From Inquilinus limosus DSM 16000 (lineage in GTDB: Bacteria; Pseudomonadota; Alphaproteobacteria; DSM-16000; Inquilinaceae), in the NCBI RefSeq assembly GCF_000423185.1, contig NZ_AUHM01000035.1:1-34458 (forward strand): a stretch of 34,458 nucleotides of DNA, read 5' to 3'. The notes under the pieces were generated by a model. That model ran no database searches, was not told the DNA's origin, and saw only the letters and a list, made by a program, of their open reading frames with translations. Positions within the stretch are counted from its first letter, which is position 1; each line of letters opens with the position of its first letter. Both the position numbers and the translations under genes were made by a program. Shown one piece after another: positions 8,441 through 16,584 of this stretch.

Positions 8441-9409
8441 ATGCTCAAGACCGTGATCGCCGGCCTCGCCGGCACCGTGCTGGCCGCCGTGGCGGCGCCC
8501 GCCGCGCAGGCGGAGTGGCCGGAGCGGCCGATCACCTACATCGTGCCATGGGCCGCGGGCGGCGGCACCGACGCCGTCTCCCGCATCCTCGCCTCCTTCC
8601 TGGAGAAGGAGCTGGGGCAGCCGGTCAATGTCGTGAACCGCACCGGCGGAAGCGGCGTGGTCGGCCACACCGCGATCGCGACCGCGCCGGCCGACGGCTA
8701 CACCATCGGCACGCTGACGGTCGAGATCAACATGATGCACTGGCAGGGGCTGACCGACCTGACCTGGGAGAGCTACACGCCGCTGGCGCTGATCAACGCC
8801 GACCCGGCGGCGATCGAGGTGGCGGCGGACTCCCCGCACGGCGATGTGAAGGCGCTGCTGGAGGCGGTCAAGGCCAATCCCGGCAAGCTCAAGGCGTCCG
8901 GCACGGGGCAGGGCGGCATCTGGCACCTGGCCCTGGCCGGCATGCTGCGCGATGCCGGTCTCGACCCCGCGGCGGTGACCTGGGTGCCCAGCCAGGGCGC
9001 GGCACCGGGGCTGCAGGACCTCGTCGCCGGCGGCGTCGACCTGACGCCGGTGTCGCTGCCCGAGGCCCGGTCGCTGATCGACGCCGGTAAGGTCAAGGCG
9101 CTGGCGATCATGGATGCGGAGCCGAGCGCCCTCTACCCGAACGTGCCGACGCTGAAGAGCGTGACCGGCAGCGGCTGGACCATGGGCGCCTGGCGTGGCG
9201 TCGGCGGGCCGAAGGGCATGCCGGAGGACGTCGCCAAGAAGCTGACCGAGACGATCGGCCGGATCGTGCAAAGCGCCGAATACCAGGAGATGGTCAAGTC
9301 GCGCGGCTTCGGCACCAAGGTGGCGCTGGGCGAGGAGTTCGCGGCCTATATGAAGGCCTCGAACGACGCGCTCGGCGAGGTCATGAAGGCCACCGGCCTC
9401 GCCAAGTAG
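8441..9409 (+). CDS. tctC: TTT-family (Bug/TctC-type) periplasmic substrate-binding protein
   Basis: 322 residues with signal peptide [24 protein letters not shown]. The mature protein begins [24 protein letters not shown], the hallmark of tripartite tricarboxylate binding receptors; the WAAGGGTD loop contacts the ligand's carboxylate. A second motif is [16 protein letters not shown]. The start ATG 8441 follows GGGGGAA. It catches a carboxylic acid in the periplasm for the membrane pair encoded next. The exact ligand of Bug proteins cannot be read from sequence; citrate, other carboxylates and aromatic acids are all known in the family. Confidence 0.93.
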   Translation: MLKTVIAGLAGTVLAAVAAPAAQAEWPERPITYIVPWAAGGGTDAVSRILASFLEKELGQPVNVVNRTGGSGVVGHTAIATAPADGYTIGTLTVEINMMHWQGLTDLTWESYTPLALINADPAAIEVAADSPHGDVKALLEAVKANPGKLKASGTGQGGIWHLALAGMLRDAGLDPAAVTWVPSQGAAPGLQDLVAGGVDLTPVSLPEARSLIDAGKVKALAIMDAEPSALYPNVPTLKSVTGSGWTMGAWRGVGGPKGMPEDVAKKLTETIGRIVQSAEYQEMVKSRGFGTKVALGEEFAAYMKASNDALGEVMKATGLAK

Positions 9410-9423
9410 CCGGATCCGTCCCC

Positions 9424-9891
9424 GTGCGCTTCAACGACGCGATCTTCGGTGCCGTCCTGCTGCTGACCGGCATCGCCATCGCCTGGGCCGCGGCAGGGCA
9501 TCCGCCCATGCCCGGCCAGGCCTTCGGAGCGGGATCCTTCCCGCTCGTCATTGGCGTGGCGCTGGCGGTCACCGCCCTGCCGCTGATCCTGTCCGGGCTG
9601 CGGCAGCGCAGCCCGGCGCTGAGCCTCAGCGACTGGGCGCGCTCGCCGCGATCCTGGCGCGACCTGGCTCTGACCCTGGCGGCGCCGGCGGTCTACATCC
9701 TGGCGGCCGACCATATCGGCTTCGTGCCGACCGCCTTCGTCCTCCTGCTGGTGCTGGCGGCGACGCTCGGCGCCCGGCTCGTGACTGCGGCGACATTCGC
9801 CGCGGTCATGGCCGTCGGCCTCTATCTCGGCTTCGCCAGGGGGCTGCGGGTGCCGCTGCCGCGCGGCTGGCTGGGCCTGCTTCTGGGGTGA
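9424..9891 (+). CDS. tctB: TctB-family small membrane subunit of the TTT transporter
   Basis: 155 residues with four predicted membrane helices ([87 protein letters not shown]). The ending with conserved hydrophobics and LPRGWL is typical of TctB proteins. The start is GTG at 9424, 14 bases after the binding-protein stop. It forms the inner-membrane complex with the large TctA subunit encoded 4 bases downstream. Confidence 0.85.
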   Translation: MRFNDAIFGAVLLLTGIAIAWAAAGHPPMPGQAFGAGSFPLVIGVALAVTALPLILSGLRQRSPALSLSDWARSPRSWRDLALTLAAPAVYILAADHIGFVPTAFVLLLVLAATLGARLVTAATFAAVMAVGLYLGFARGLRVPLPRGWLGLLLG

Positions 9892-9895
9892 TGCG

Positions 9896-11389
9896 ATGAC
9901 CGATCTGCTGCAGGCCCTTCAACTCGTCCTCGACCCCTATGTGCTGGCCGTGATCGCCGGTTCCGCCGTCTACGGCATGCTGGTCGGCGCCATTCCGGGG
10001 CTGACCGCGACCATGGCGACGGCGCTCCTGATCCCGGTCACCTTCTTCATGCCGCCGATCCCGGCGGTGGCGGCGATCGTCACCGCGACGGCGATGGCGA
10101 TCTTCTCCGGCGACATCCCGGGCTGCCTGCTGCGCATGCCCGGGACCCCGGCCTCGGCCGCCTATACCGACGAGGCCTATGCCATGACCCGCAGCGGGCG
10201 GGCGGAGATGGCGCTGGGCGCCGGGTTGTTCTTCTCGGCGCTCGGCGGGCTGTTCGGCACCGCGGTGCTGATCCTGGCGGCGCCCGCTTTGGCCGATTTC
10301 GCGCTCAGCTTCAGCTCCTTCGAGTATTTCTGGCTGGTCCTGCTCGGCCTGTCCTGCGCCGTCTTCATCTCCGGCGCCCAGGTCACCAAGGGCCTCGCGG
10401 CGCTGCTGCTGGGCCTCTTCGTCTCCTGCATCGGGCTGCAGAACCCGGCCGGCGTGCCGCGCTTCACCTTCGGCAGCGTCGACCTGATGGGCGGCATCAA
10501 CCCGATCAACGTCATGGTCGGCCTGTTCGCGGTGTCGGAGGTGATGCGCGCCGTCCTGGCGGTCCGCCAGCCGGTCGAGGTGGCGCGGCAGCCCTCCGGC
10601 AACGTCCTGGCCGGCCAGCTGAAGCTGCTCTTCACCTATCCGCTCGGCTTCGTGCGCGGCAGCGTGCTCGGCACCATCGTCGGGATCCTGCCGGGCGCCG
10701 GGGCGGACATCGCCGCCTGGATGTCCTACGCCGTGTCCAAGCGCTTCTCGAAGACGCCGGAGAAGTTCGGCACCGGCCATGTCGAGGGCATCATCGAAAG
10801 CGGCTCGGCCAACAACTCGGCCCTGGCCGGCGCCTGGGTGCCGGCGCTGGTCTTCGGCATCCCCGGGGATTCGATCACCGCGATCACGATCGGCGTGCTG
10901 TATCTGAAGGGGCTGAACCCCGGGCCGACCCTGTTCATCGAGCAGGCGCCGCAGATGTACGCCATCTTCCTGATCTTCATCCTGGCGAACATCGTCATGA
11001 TCCCGCTCGGCCTCGCCACCATCCGGGCGGCGCGGCAGATCCTGCTGCTGCCGCGCAGCCTGCTGAGCCCGCTGATCCTGATGTTCTGCATCGTCGGGGC
11101 CTTCGCGATCGAGAACTCACTGCTGGGCGTGCTGGTGATCCTGGTCTTCGGCGTGATCGGCTTCGTGATGGAGGAGAACGGCTTCCCGGTGGCGCCGATG
11201 ATCCTCGGCCTGATCCTCGGGCCGATGCTCGAGGACCATTTCTTCACCTCGATGATCAAGGCGGACGGCGACGTCCTCGCCTTCTTCGAGCGGCCGATCG
11301 CCGGCGCGCTCGGGGTGGTGGCGGTGGCGATCTGGGCGCTGGTGCTGCTGGCCGGGCTGCGGCGGGCGCTGCGGCCGCAGCCGGCCTGA
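9896..11389 (+). CDS. tctA: TctA-family large permease subunit of the TTT transporter
   Basis: 497 residues with about twelve membrane helices. The signature GAIPGLTATMATALLIPVTF follows the first helix, and the equivalent second-half motif (GTIVGILPGAGADIAAW) follows in mid-protein, as expected for the internal duplication of this family. The loop GIIESGSANNSALAGAWVPALVFGIPGDS is also highly conserved. It moves the carboxylate with a sodium or proton gradient. The start ATG 9896 follows the TctB stop after 4 bases. The gene ends one base from the convergent permease gene stop, leaving no room for a separate terminator. Confidence 0.94.
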   Translation: MTDLLQALQLVLDPYVLAVIAGSAVYGMLVGAIPGLTATMATALLIPVTFFMPPIPAVAAIVTATAMAIFSGDIPGCLLRMPGTPASAAYTDEAYAMTRSGRAEMALGAGLFFSALGGLFGTAVLILAAPALADFALSFSSFEYFWLVLLGLSCAVFISGAQVTKGLAALLLGLFVSCIGLQNPAGVPRFTFGSVDLMGGINPINVMVGLFAVSEVMRAVLAVRQPVEVARQPSGNVLAGQLKLLFTYPLGFVRGSVLGTIVGILPGAGADIAAWMSYAVSKRFSKTPEKFGTGHVEGIIESGSANNSALAGAWVPALVFGIPGDSITAITIGVLYLKGLNPGPTLFIEQAPQMYAIFLIFILANIVMIPLGLATIRAARQILLLPRSLLSPLILMFCIVGAFAIENSLLGVLVILVFGVIGFVMEENGFPVAPMILGLILGPMLEDHFFTSMIKADGDVLAFFERPIAGALGVVAVAIWALVLLAGLRRALRPQPA

Positions 11390-11390
11390 C

Positions 11391-12218
11391 CTACTTCAGC
11401 GCCCCGGCCGTCAGCCCGCTGACGATCCGGCGCTGCAGCAGGGCGAAGACGATCAGGATCGGGGTCACGTAGATCGCGGCATAGGTCATGATCCCGCCCC
11501 AGTCGTTGGTGTTCGGGCCCATGAAGGAGGACAGGCCGACCGTCGCGGTCTGCAGAGTCTCCGCCGCGATCAGCGAGCGCGAATAGACGTATTCGCCGAA
11601 GGACTGCAGGAAGATCAGCACCGACACCACCAGGATGCCGTTGCGGGCGAGGGGGATCATGATGCGCAGGAAGGCGCCGATGCGCGAGGCGCCGTCCACC
11701 CGCGCCGCATCCTCCAGCTCGCGCGGCACCTGCAGGAAGGTCGACCGGCACAGAACGATGTACAGCGGCAGCACCTTGGCGGTCTGGGCCAGCACCACGG
11801 CGGCGCGGGGCGTCTCCAGGAGACCGACTTGGCTGAAGGCGACGAAGATCGGCGTCACCATCAGCGACGGCGGCAGCACCTGCAGCATCAGCACCAGGAA
11901 CAGGGCCACGGCCGTCCAGGCGTTGCGGTGGCGCGACAGGGCATAGGCGGCGCCGGTGCCGATCAGCGTCGCCAGCGCCGTGGTGCCCATCGCGATCAGC
12001 AGCGAGTTCCAGAGGTACCGGTCCATCGCGTGCTCGGCGAAGATCCGGCCGAACTGCCATTGCGGGTCGGTCGGCCAGAAGCTCGGCGGGAAGGCGAAGA
12101 TCTCGCTGCCGGACTTCAGCGCCGTGGCATACATCCAGTACAGCGGGAACAGGTAGATCGCCGCGAAGGCCAGGGCCAGGCCGAGCAGGACGAAGGGTTT
12201 GATCGATCCCGTCCTCAT
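11391..12218 (-). CDS. Carbohydrate ABC transporter permease (MalG type)
   Basis: 275 residues, six membrane helices. The N-terminus FAAIYLFPLYWMYATALKSGSEIFAFPPSFWP and the EAA loop EDAARVDGASRIGAFLRIMIPL place it in the MalG/carbohydrate-uptake-transporter-1 group. The ATG overlaps the stop of the MalF-like gene in an ATGA, so the two are translationally coupled. It forms half of the membrane channel of the sugar importer encoded by this operon. No ATPase gene follows; the operon ends here against the convergent tctA stop. Confidence 0.93.
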   Translation of the reverse strand: MRTGSIKPFVLLGLALAFAAIYLFPLYWMYATALKSGSEIFAFPPSFWPTDPQWQFGRIFAEHAMDRYLWNSLLIAMGTTALATLIGTGAAYALSRHRNAWTAVALFLVLMLQVLPPSLMVTPIFVAFSQVGLLETPRAAVVLAQTAKVLPLYIVLCRSTFLQVPRELEDAARVDGASRIGAFLRIMIPLARNGILVVSVLIFLQSFGEYVYSRSLIAAETLQTATVGLSSFMGPNTNDWGGIMTYAAIYVTPILIVFALLQRRIVSGLTAGALK

Positions 12219-13183
12219 GCCGCGTGCTCCCGCTCGGTCGAGCGGACATAGAGCGCCGCGACCAGGATGACGAGGGCGATCATCAGCACGGCGACGACGC
12301 TGCCGGCCGAGATCTCGTAGGTCTCGAACGACATCTGCCAGGACCAGTACTGGGCGACATTGGAGGCGTTGGCCGGGCCGCCCTTGGTCAGGGCCGCGAT
12401 CAGATCGAACTGCTGCAGCGTGAAGATGATGCCGAGCGCGATGACGGCGCCCAGCGTCGACCGCATCAGCGGCAGGGTGATGTGCAGGAAGCGGCGGAAG
12501 GCCCGGGCGCCGTCGATCTCCGCCGCCTCGTACAGGTCGCGCGGGATGGCGGCGAGGCCGACCGACAGGAGGATCATGTTGAACGGGATGCCCAGCCAGA
12601 TATTGGCGATGATCACGGCGAACAGGGCCACGTCCGGGTCGGACAGCCAGAAGATCTTGTCGCCGGCCAGGCCGAGGCTGGTCAGGGCATAGTTCAGCAC
12701 GCCGAAATCGCCGGCGAAGATCCATTTCCAGATCGCGCCGACCACGAGGGCCGGCATGATCCAGCCGGCCAGGAACACGCCGCGGATATAGGTCGCGCCG
12801 GGGAAGGGCTGCTGGAAGAACAGCGCCAGGCCGAAGCCGATACTCAGTTGGAAGGTGATCGACAGCACCACGAACAGCGCGGTGTTCCTCAGGATCTGCA
12901 GCGCCTCCGGCCTGGAGAACACGTCGCGGTAGTTGTCGAGGCCCACGAAGGGCCGGTCGAAGGAGGCCAGCGAGAACATGTCGACCTGCTGCAGCGACAT
13001 GATCACGGTGTAGACCAGCGGGAAGGCGGCGAAGACCAGCAGGTAGCCGACCGCGCACAGCACCAGCGCCACGTCGAAGCCGCTGCCGTCCCGCAGGGTG
13101 CGAAACAGCGGGAGGCGGGCGAGGACCGAACGGGAATTCACCGAACGATCGGTCATCGATTGGCGGATCTGGGCACTCGTCAT
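12215..13183 (-). CDS. Carbohydrate ABC transporter permease (MalF type)
   Basis: 322 residues with six core helices and the family's LSFYKWDM-like opening (VYTVIMSLQQVDMFS). The EAA loop is EAAEIDGARAFRRFLHITLPLM, followed by FTLQQFDLIAALTKGGPANAS. The ATG at 13183 has AGGGGG five bases upstream; a GTG at 13189 is the alternative. It pairs with the MalG-type subunit whose start overlaps its stop. Upstream lies a 67-base gap with a palindromic repeat separating it from the binding-protein gene, an arrangement that can lower permease expression relative to binding protein. Confidence 0.93.
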   Translation of the reverse strand: MTSAQIRQSMTDRSVNSRSVLARLPLFRTLRDGSGFDVALVLCAVGYLLVFAAFPLVYTVIMSLQQVDMFSLASFDRPFVGLDNYRDVFSRPEALQILRNTALFVVLSITFQLSIGFGLALFFQQPFPGATYIRGVFLAGWIMPALVVGAIWKWIFAGDFGVLNYALTSLGLAGDKIFWLSDPDVALFAVIIANIWLGIPFNMILLSVGLAAIPRDLYEAAEIDGARAFRRFLHITLPLMRSTLGAVIALGIIFTLQQFDLIAALTKGGPANASNVAQYWSWQMSFETYEISAGSVVAVLMIALVILVAALYVRSTEREHAA

Positions 13184-13195
13184 CGACACCCCCTG

Positions 13196-13218
13196 CCCCC
13201 TCCCGCGAGGGGAGGGGG
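13196..13218. repeat. Palindromic repeat hairpin inside the sugar ABC operon
   Basis: CCCCCTCCC (13196-13204), 5-base loop, GGGAGGGGG (13210-13218): a perfect 9-bp stem between the binding-protein stop (13251) and the permease start (13183). It is a short variant of the repeat family also seen at 22936, 25787, 25963 and 34048. In the message it would form a stable stem just upstream of the permease ribosome site. Confidence 0.6.
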
Positions 13219-13250
13219 AGCTTGAATGATCAGGTCGTGTCCGGTCGTCC

Positions 13251-14465
13251 TCACTTCTTCAGCACGCGGTCGATCGTCGACTGGGCGGTCGCGAGCGCCG
13301 TCTTGGCGTCGGTCTGGTGGGTCAGGGTCGACTGGATCGCGGTCTGGATCGCCTTCGAGATCTTCGGCCAGTCCGGGTTCGGGCCGCGCGGCCGGGCGTA
13401 CTGCATCTGCTCGGTGAACACGGCATAGGCCTGCGGCCACTGCGGCGAGTCGGCCTTGGCGTCCTGGACCGGCGGCAGCAGGCCGAACTCGTTCCAGATC
13501 CGGTGGTTCTGCGAATAGATGTACTCCAGCAGCATGAAGGCCTCCTTCGGGTGCTTGGAGGTCTTGAAGATCACGTTGTTGAAGTCGCCGAGGGCGGAGG
13601 CGCGCGGGCTGCCCTCCTTCTCCACCGGGAACAGCGCGACGCGATAGTCGAACTTGGCCTCCTTGGCCATGAACGGCAGCTCCCACGGGCCGGAGATGAC
13701 CATCGCGGCGCTGCCGGCGTTGAAGGTGCCGGCGGAATCGTGCTGGCTGCGGATCAGCGTGTCGGGCGAAGCCAGCTTCTCGTCCAGCAGCTTCTGCCAG
13801 AACTCCAGTGCCCGCACCGCGCCGTCCGACCCGACGCTGTCGTAGTCGGCGCCGGCGCTCTGGATGAAGGGCAGGAACTGGAAGGTGCCCTCCTCGGTGC
13901 CGATGGCGGAGAAGGCGAGGCCGTAGACGTTCTTGCTCGGATCGGTGAGCTTCTTCGCCGCCTGGTACAGCTCGTCCCAGGTCTGCGGCGGCTTGTCGGG
14001 GTCGAGGCCCGCCGCCTTGAACATGTCGGCGTTGTAGTAGAGGGCCAGGGTGTTGGAGGCGCGCGGGATGGCGTAGAGCTTGCCGTCCCAGGTCGAGGAG
14101 TTGCGCGGGCCGGGGTAGAAGGCATCGGCCCTGATCACCTGCGACTGCTCGACATAGGGCGTCAGGTCCAGCAGCACGCCGCGCGCCGCGAACATCGCCG
14201 TCTCCGGGTTGTCGATGCCGATCACGTCGGGCGCCGAACCGGCGGCGTAGGCGCGCATCGAGTCGTTCACCACGTCGGCGAAGTTGACGTGCTTGATGTT
14301 GACCTTGATGTCGGGGTGCTTGGCCGCGAATTCCCTGGCCAGCACATAGGTGAACTCGCCCTCGTCGTCATGGGTCCAGACCTCCAGCGTCACCGGCTCG
14401 GCCTGGGCGAGGGTGGAGGTGAGAAGGGCGGCGGTTCCCAACAGAAGTCGCAGGGTCCTGGACAT
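13251..14465 (-). CDS. Extracellular sugar-binding protein, family 1 (ABC importer)
   Basis: 404 residues. Signal peptide MSRTLRLLLGTAALLTSTLAQA, then VTLEVWTHDDEGEFTYVLAREFAAKHPDIKV, the standard opening of family-1 (MalE/UgpB-like) binding proteins. TIRSQHDSAGTFNAGSAAMVISGPW and the C-terminal GPNPDWPKISKAIQTAIQSTLT match the family's hinge and end. The ATG 14465 follows GGAGGAAG. The ligand is probably an oligosaccharide or modified sugar, because the operon also carries an oxidoreductase and a TIM-barrel isomerase. Confidence 0.92.
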   Translation of the reverse strand: MSRTLRLLLGTAALLTSTLAQAEPVTLEVWTHDDEGEFTYVLAREFAAKHPDIKVNIKHVNFADVVNDSMRAYAAGSAPDVIGIDNPETAMFAARGVLLDLTPYVEQSQVIRADAFYPGPRNSSTWDGKLYAIPRASNTLALYYNADMFKAAGLDPDKPPQTWDELYQAAKKLTDPSKNVYGLAFSAIGTEEGTFQFLPFIQSAGADYDSVGSDGAVRALEFWQKLLDEKLASPDTLIRSQHDSAGTFNAGSAAMVISGPWELPFMAKEAKFDYRVALFPVEKEGSPRASALGDFNNVIFKTSKHPKEAFMLLEYIYSQNHRIWNEFGLLPPVQDAKADSPQWPQAYAVFTEQMQYARPRGPNPDWPKISKAIQTAIQSTLTHQTDAKTALATAQSTIDRVLKK

Positions 14466-14486
14466 GAGCTTCCTCCACTGTGTCGG

Positions 14487-15404
14487 TTATGGATTGGCGA
14501 CGAACTCCCCGCCGCGGCAGCGCTGCAGGTAGCGCAGGCCCTGGACCTGGCCGGTCATCTCCAGCTCGTCGCGATAGACCGGGTCGTGCCAGCCCTCGAT
14601 GTCGATCGAGCCCTTGAAGCCGCCGAGGCGCAGCTCGGTGATCACCCGGGTCCAGTCGGTGTCGCCGAAGCCCGGGGTGCGGTGGAAGGCGAAGGGCACC
14701 TTCCCGTGCACGCCGTGCTCCTTGACCACGTCCCAGCGCACCGTCGCGTCCTTGCCGTGGACGTGGAAGATCTTCGGCGCCCAGCGCCGGATCTGCGGCA
14801 CCGGGTCGATCAGGTAGTACAGCTGGTGGCACGGCTCCCATTCGAGGCCGAGATTGTCGTCCGGCAGGGCGTCGAACATCAGCTCCCAGGCCGCCGGGTT
14901 GTGGGCGATGTTCCAGTCGCCGGTCTTCCAGCTGCCCTCCATCGGGCAGTTCTCGAAGGCCAGCCGCACGCCCTTGTCGGCGGCGCGCTTCGCCAGCCGG
15001 CCGAACACTTCCTTGAACCGCGGCAGGCTCTCCTCCAGCGGCCGGCCGCGCACCCGGCCGGTGAAGCCGGCGACGATGTCGGTGCCGAAGAGGTGGGCGT
15101 TGTCGATCAGCGCCTCCCACCCGGCCAGGGTCTCGCGGTCCTGCGCCTGGTCCTCCAGCGGGTTGCCGAAGATGCCGAGCGCGCCGACGGTGACGCCGCT
15201 GTCGCCGATCGCCTCGCGGATCTCCGCGGCCAGGCGCGGAATGTCCTTGCCGCCCAGCGTCTGCCAGAAGAACGGCTCGATGCTCTCGAAGCCGAGCTCG
15301 ACGATGCGGCGGACGTAGCCGGCCGGGTCGTCGCCATTGGCCTTCACCATCGTGCCGATGCGGATGTCCTGATGGTTCGCGCGCTGCGGCCGTGTGCTGG
15401 TCAT
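14487..15404 (-). CDS. Sugar phosphate isomerase/epimerase family TIM-barrel protein
   Basis: 305 residues of the xylose-isomerase-like TIM-barrel (AP_endonuc_2) family. Probable metal ligands are the acidic and His residues in LAFENCPMEG, LGLEWEPCHQ, FHVHGKDA and IDIEGWHDP, in the expected order at strand ends. No signal peptide, so cytoplasmic. Its ATG overlaps the stop of the oxidoreductase in an ATGA, which couples their translation, and GAGGGATC precedes it. Such pairs with Gfo/Idh/MocA enzymes commonly isomerise keto-sugars or 3-keto intermediates made by the oxidoreductase. The substrate is not known. Confidence 0.9.
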   Translation of the reverse strand: MTSTRPQRANHQDIRIGTMVKANGDDPAGYVRRIVELGFESIEPFFWQTLGGKDIPRLAAEIREAIGDSGVTVGALGIFGNPLEDQAQDRETLAGWEALIDNAHLFGTDIVAGFTGRVRGRPLEESLPRFKEVFGRLAKRAADKGVRLAFENCPMEGSWKTGDWNIAHNPAAWELMFDALPDDNLGLEWEPCHQLYYLIDPVPQIRRWAPKIFHVHGKDATVRWDVVKEHGVHGKVPFAFHRTPGFGDTDWTRVITELRLGGFKGSIDIEGWHDPVYRDELEMTGQVQGLRYLQRCRGGEFVANP

Positions 15405-16432
15405 GATCCCTCGATCGTTTCGATGGCCACGCGGCGGCCCTGGCGCGCGCTCTCGATCGCGGCGAAGACCATGGCGAGGCTGTGGAAGTTCCGGTGGCTG
15501 ACGGTTTCCGGCTCGGCGCCGGTGCGGATGGCATCGACGAAGTCGCGCATCACGCCGAGATGGCCGCCGGTCCGGTCGGTGGGGTCGAGCGGCGGCACCG
15601 CGGCCGTCTCGGGCTCGAAGAACAGGCCCTCGCGCCGGCCGCTTGCGACCTCGGCGCGGAAGTCCTCGGCGCCGTCCCAGGTCAGGCTGCCGCGGGTGCC
15701 GGTCAGGCGCCAGGCGCTCTCCCAGCTGGTGCGCAGCCCCTCGGCGCACCAGCTGCCGCGATAGGTCAGGACGGCGCCGCCCTCGAGCTCGAAGACGGCA
15801 TTGGCGCTGGCGCCGTGGGCGTACCAGGACCCGGCGGGATTGCTCTCGTGGCAGTAGACGGCGAGGGGGCGGCGGCCGGCGACGTGGCGGGCGGCGTCGA
15901 AGGTGTGGATCGCCATGTCCAGCAGCAGCACGTGCCGCATCTCCTCCCGGAAGCCGCCGAAATGCGGCGCCAGGAAGAAGTCGCAATGCACCCCGGTCAG
16001 CTCGCCGATCAGGCCGCTCTCGACCGCGCGGCGCAGACGCCTTATGCCGGGGATGTAGCGCCGGTTCTGCACCACCGCATGCAGCCGGCCGGCGGCCCTG
16101 GCGGCCATCACCAGCTCCCGCGCCGCGTCGAGGCTGTCGGCCATCGGCTTCTCGCTCAGCACGTGGCAGCCGCGCTTGAGGCCGGCCAGTACCACCTCGC
16201 GGCGGGCGGCGGGCACGACCACGTCGAACAGGATGTCGGGGCGCAGCCGGTCCAGCAGGGCCGGCAGGTCGGTGCCGATCTCGGCGTCCGGCAGCTCGAA
16301 CTCGGCGGCGCGACCCCGCGCCCGCTCCGGGTCCAGGTCGACCAGGCCGACGACCTCCAGCCCCTGGATCTGGCGGGCGGCGTCGAGCCAGGCCCGGCTC
16401 ATGGCGCCGCATCCGGCAAGCACGGCTCGCAC
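15401..16432 (-). CDS. Gfo/Idh/MocA-family NAD(P)-dependent oxidoreductase
   Basis: 343 residues. The Rossmann nucleotide motif VLAGCGAMSRAW lies near the N-terminus, the EKP motif in HVLSEKPMADS, and the catalytic-region MAIHTFDAARH in the C-terminal domain. It oxidises or reduces a sugar or inositol-like substrate in the cytoplasm. I place the start at GTG 16432, because GAGGAGGGA lies seven bases before it. Longer in-frame starts upstream (for example ATG 16471) would put the LacI-type operator inside or against the coding sequence. It is the first gene of the operon controlled by the divergent LacI regulator. Confidence 0.9.
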   Translation of the reverse strand: MRAVLAGCGAMSRAWLDAARQIQGLEVVGLVDLDPERARGRAAEFELPDAEIGTDLPALLDRLRPDILFDVVVPAARREVVLAGLKRGCHVLSEKPMADSLDAARELVMAARAAGRLHAVVQNRRYIPGIRRLRRAVESGLIGELTGVHCDFFLAPHFGGFREEMRHVLLLDMAIHTFDAARHVAGRRPLAVYCHESNPAGSWYAHGASANAVFELEGGAVLTYRGSWCAEGLRTSWESAWRLTGTRGSLTWDGAEDFRAEVASGRREGLFFEPETAAVPPLDPTDRTGGHLGVMRDFVDAIRTGAEPETVSHRNFHSLAMVFAAIESARQGRRVAIETIEGS

Positions 16433-16476
16433 TTCGTTCCCTCCTCGATCGGCGGCAAATTGTTCGATCATGTCGC

Positions 16477-16490
16477 CGTAAACGTTTACG
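16477..16490. promoter_or_regulatory. LacI-family operator (perfect 14-bp palindrome)
   Basis: CGTAAACGTTTACG is a perfect palindrome with the central CG typical of LacI/GalR operators. It lies between the divergent oxidoreductase operon (start 16432) and the LacI-type gene (start 16585), just downstream of the minus-strand -10 box. A repressor bound there would cover the transcription start of the operon. Confidence 0.8.
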
Positions 16491-16492
16491 AT

Positions 16493-16522
16493 ATATTGAT
16501 GTCGGACGTATCCGGCTGTCAA
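16493..16522 (-). promoter_or_regulatory. Promoter of the sugar catabolic/ABC operon
   Basis: On the minus strand TTGACA (16522-16517) matches the -35 consensus perfectly, followed after 18 bases by CAATAT (16498-16493). The predicted start falls inside the 14-bp LacI palindrome at 16477-16490. The -10 box is weak (three of six), so the exact -10 is uncertain, but the location and order are convincing. Confidence 0.5.
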
Positions 16523-16584
16523 TCGGCTTCTGGCGCGGCCGGTGGGTTTCGCTGCACTCTGTCGTCGCCAAAGGGAGAGGACGC

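Noticed and set aside
7418-9271. N-terminal extension of the mnmA frame
   Set aside because: The frame is open but reads through the aldolase and tctC genes on the other strand; homologues start at the ATG at 7417.
16433-16522. Longer start of the oxidoreductase (ATG 16471 or further upstream)
   Set aside because: Those starts cover or abut the LacI operator and lack a ribosome site, whereas GAGGAGGGA sits seven bases before GTG 16432.
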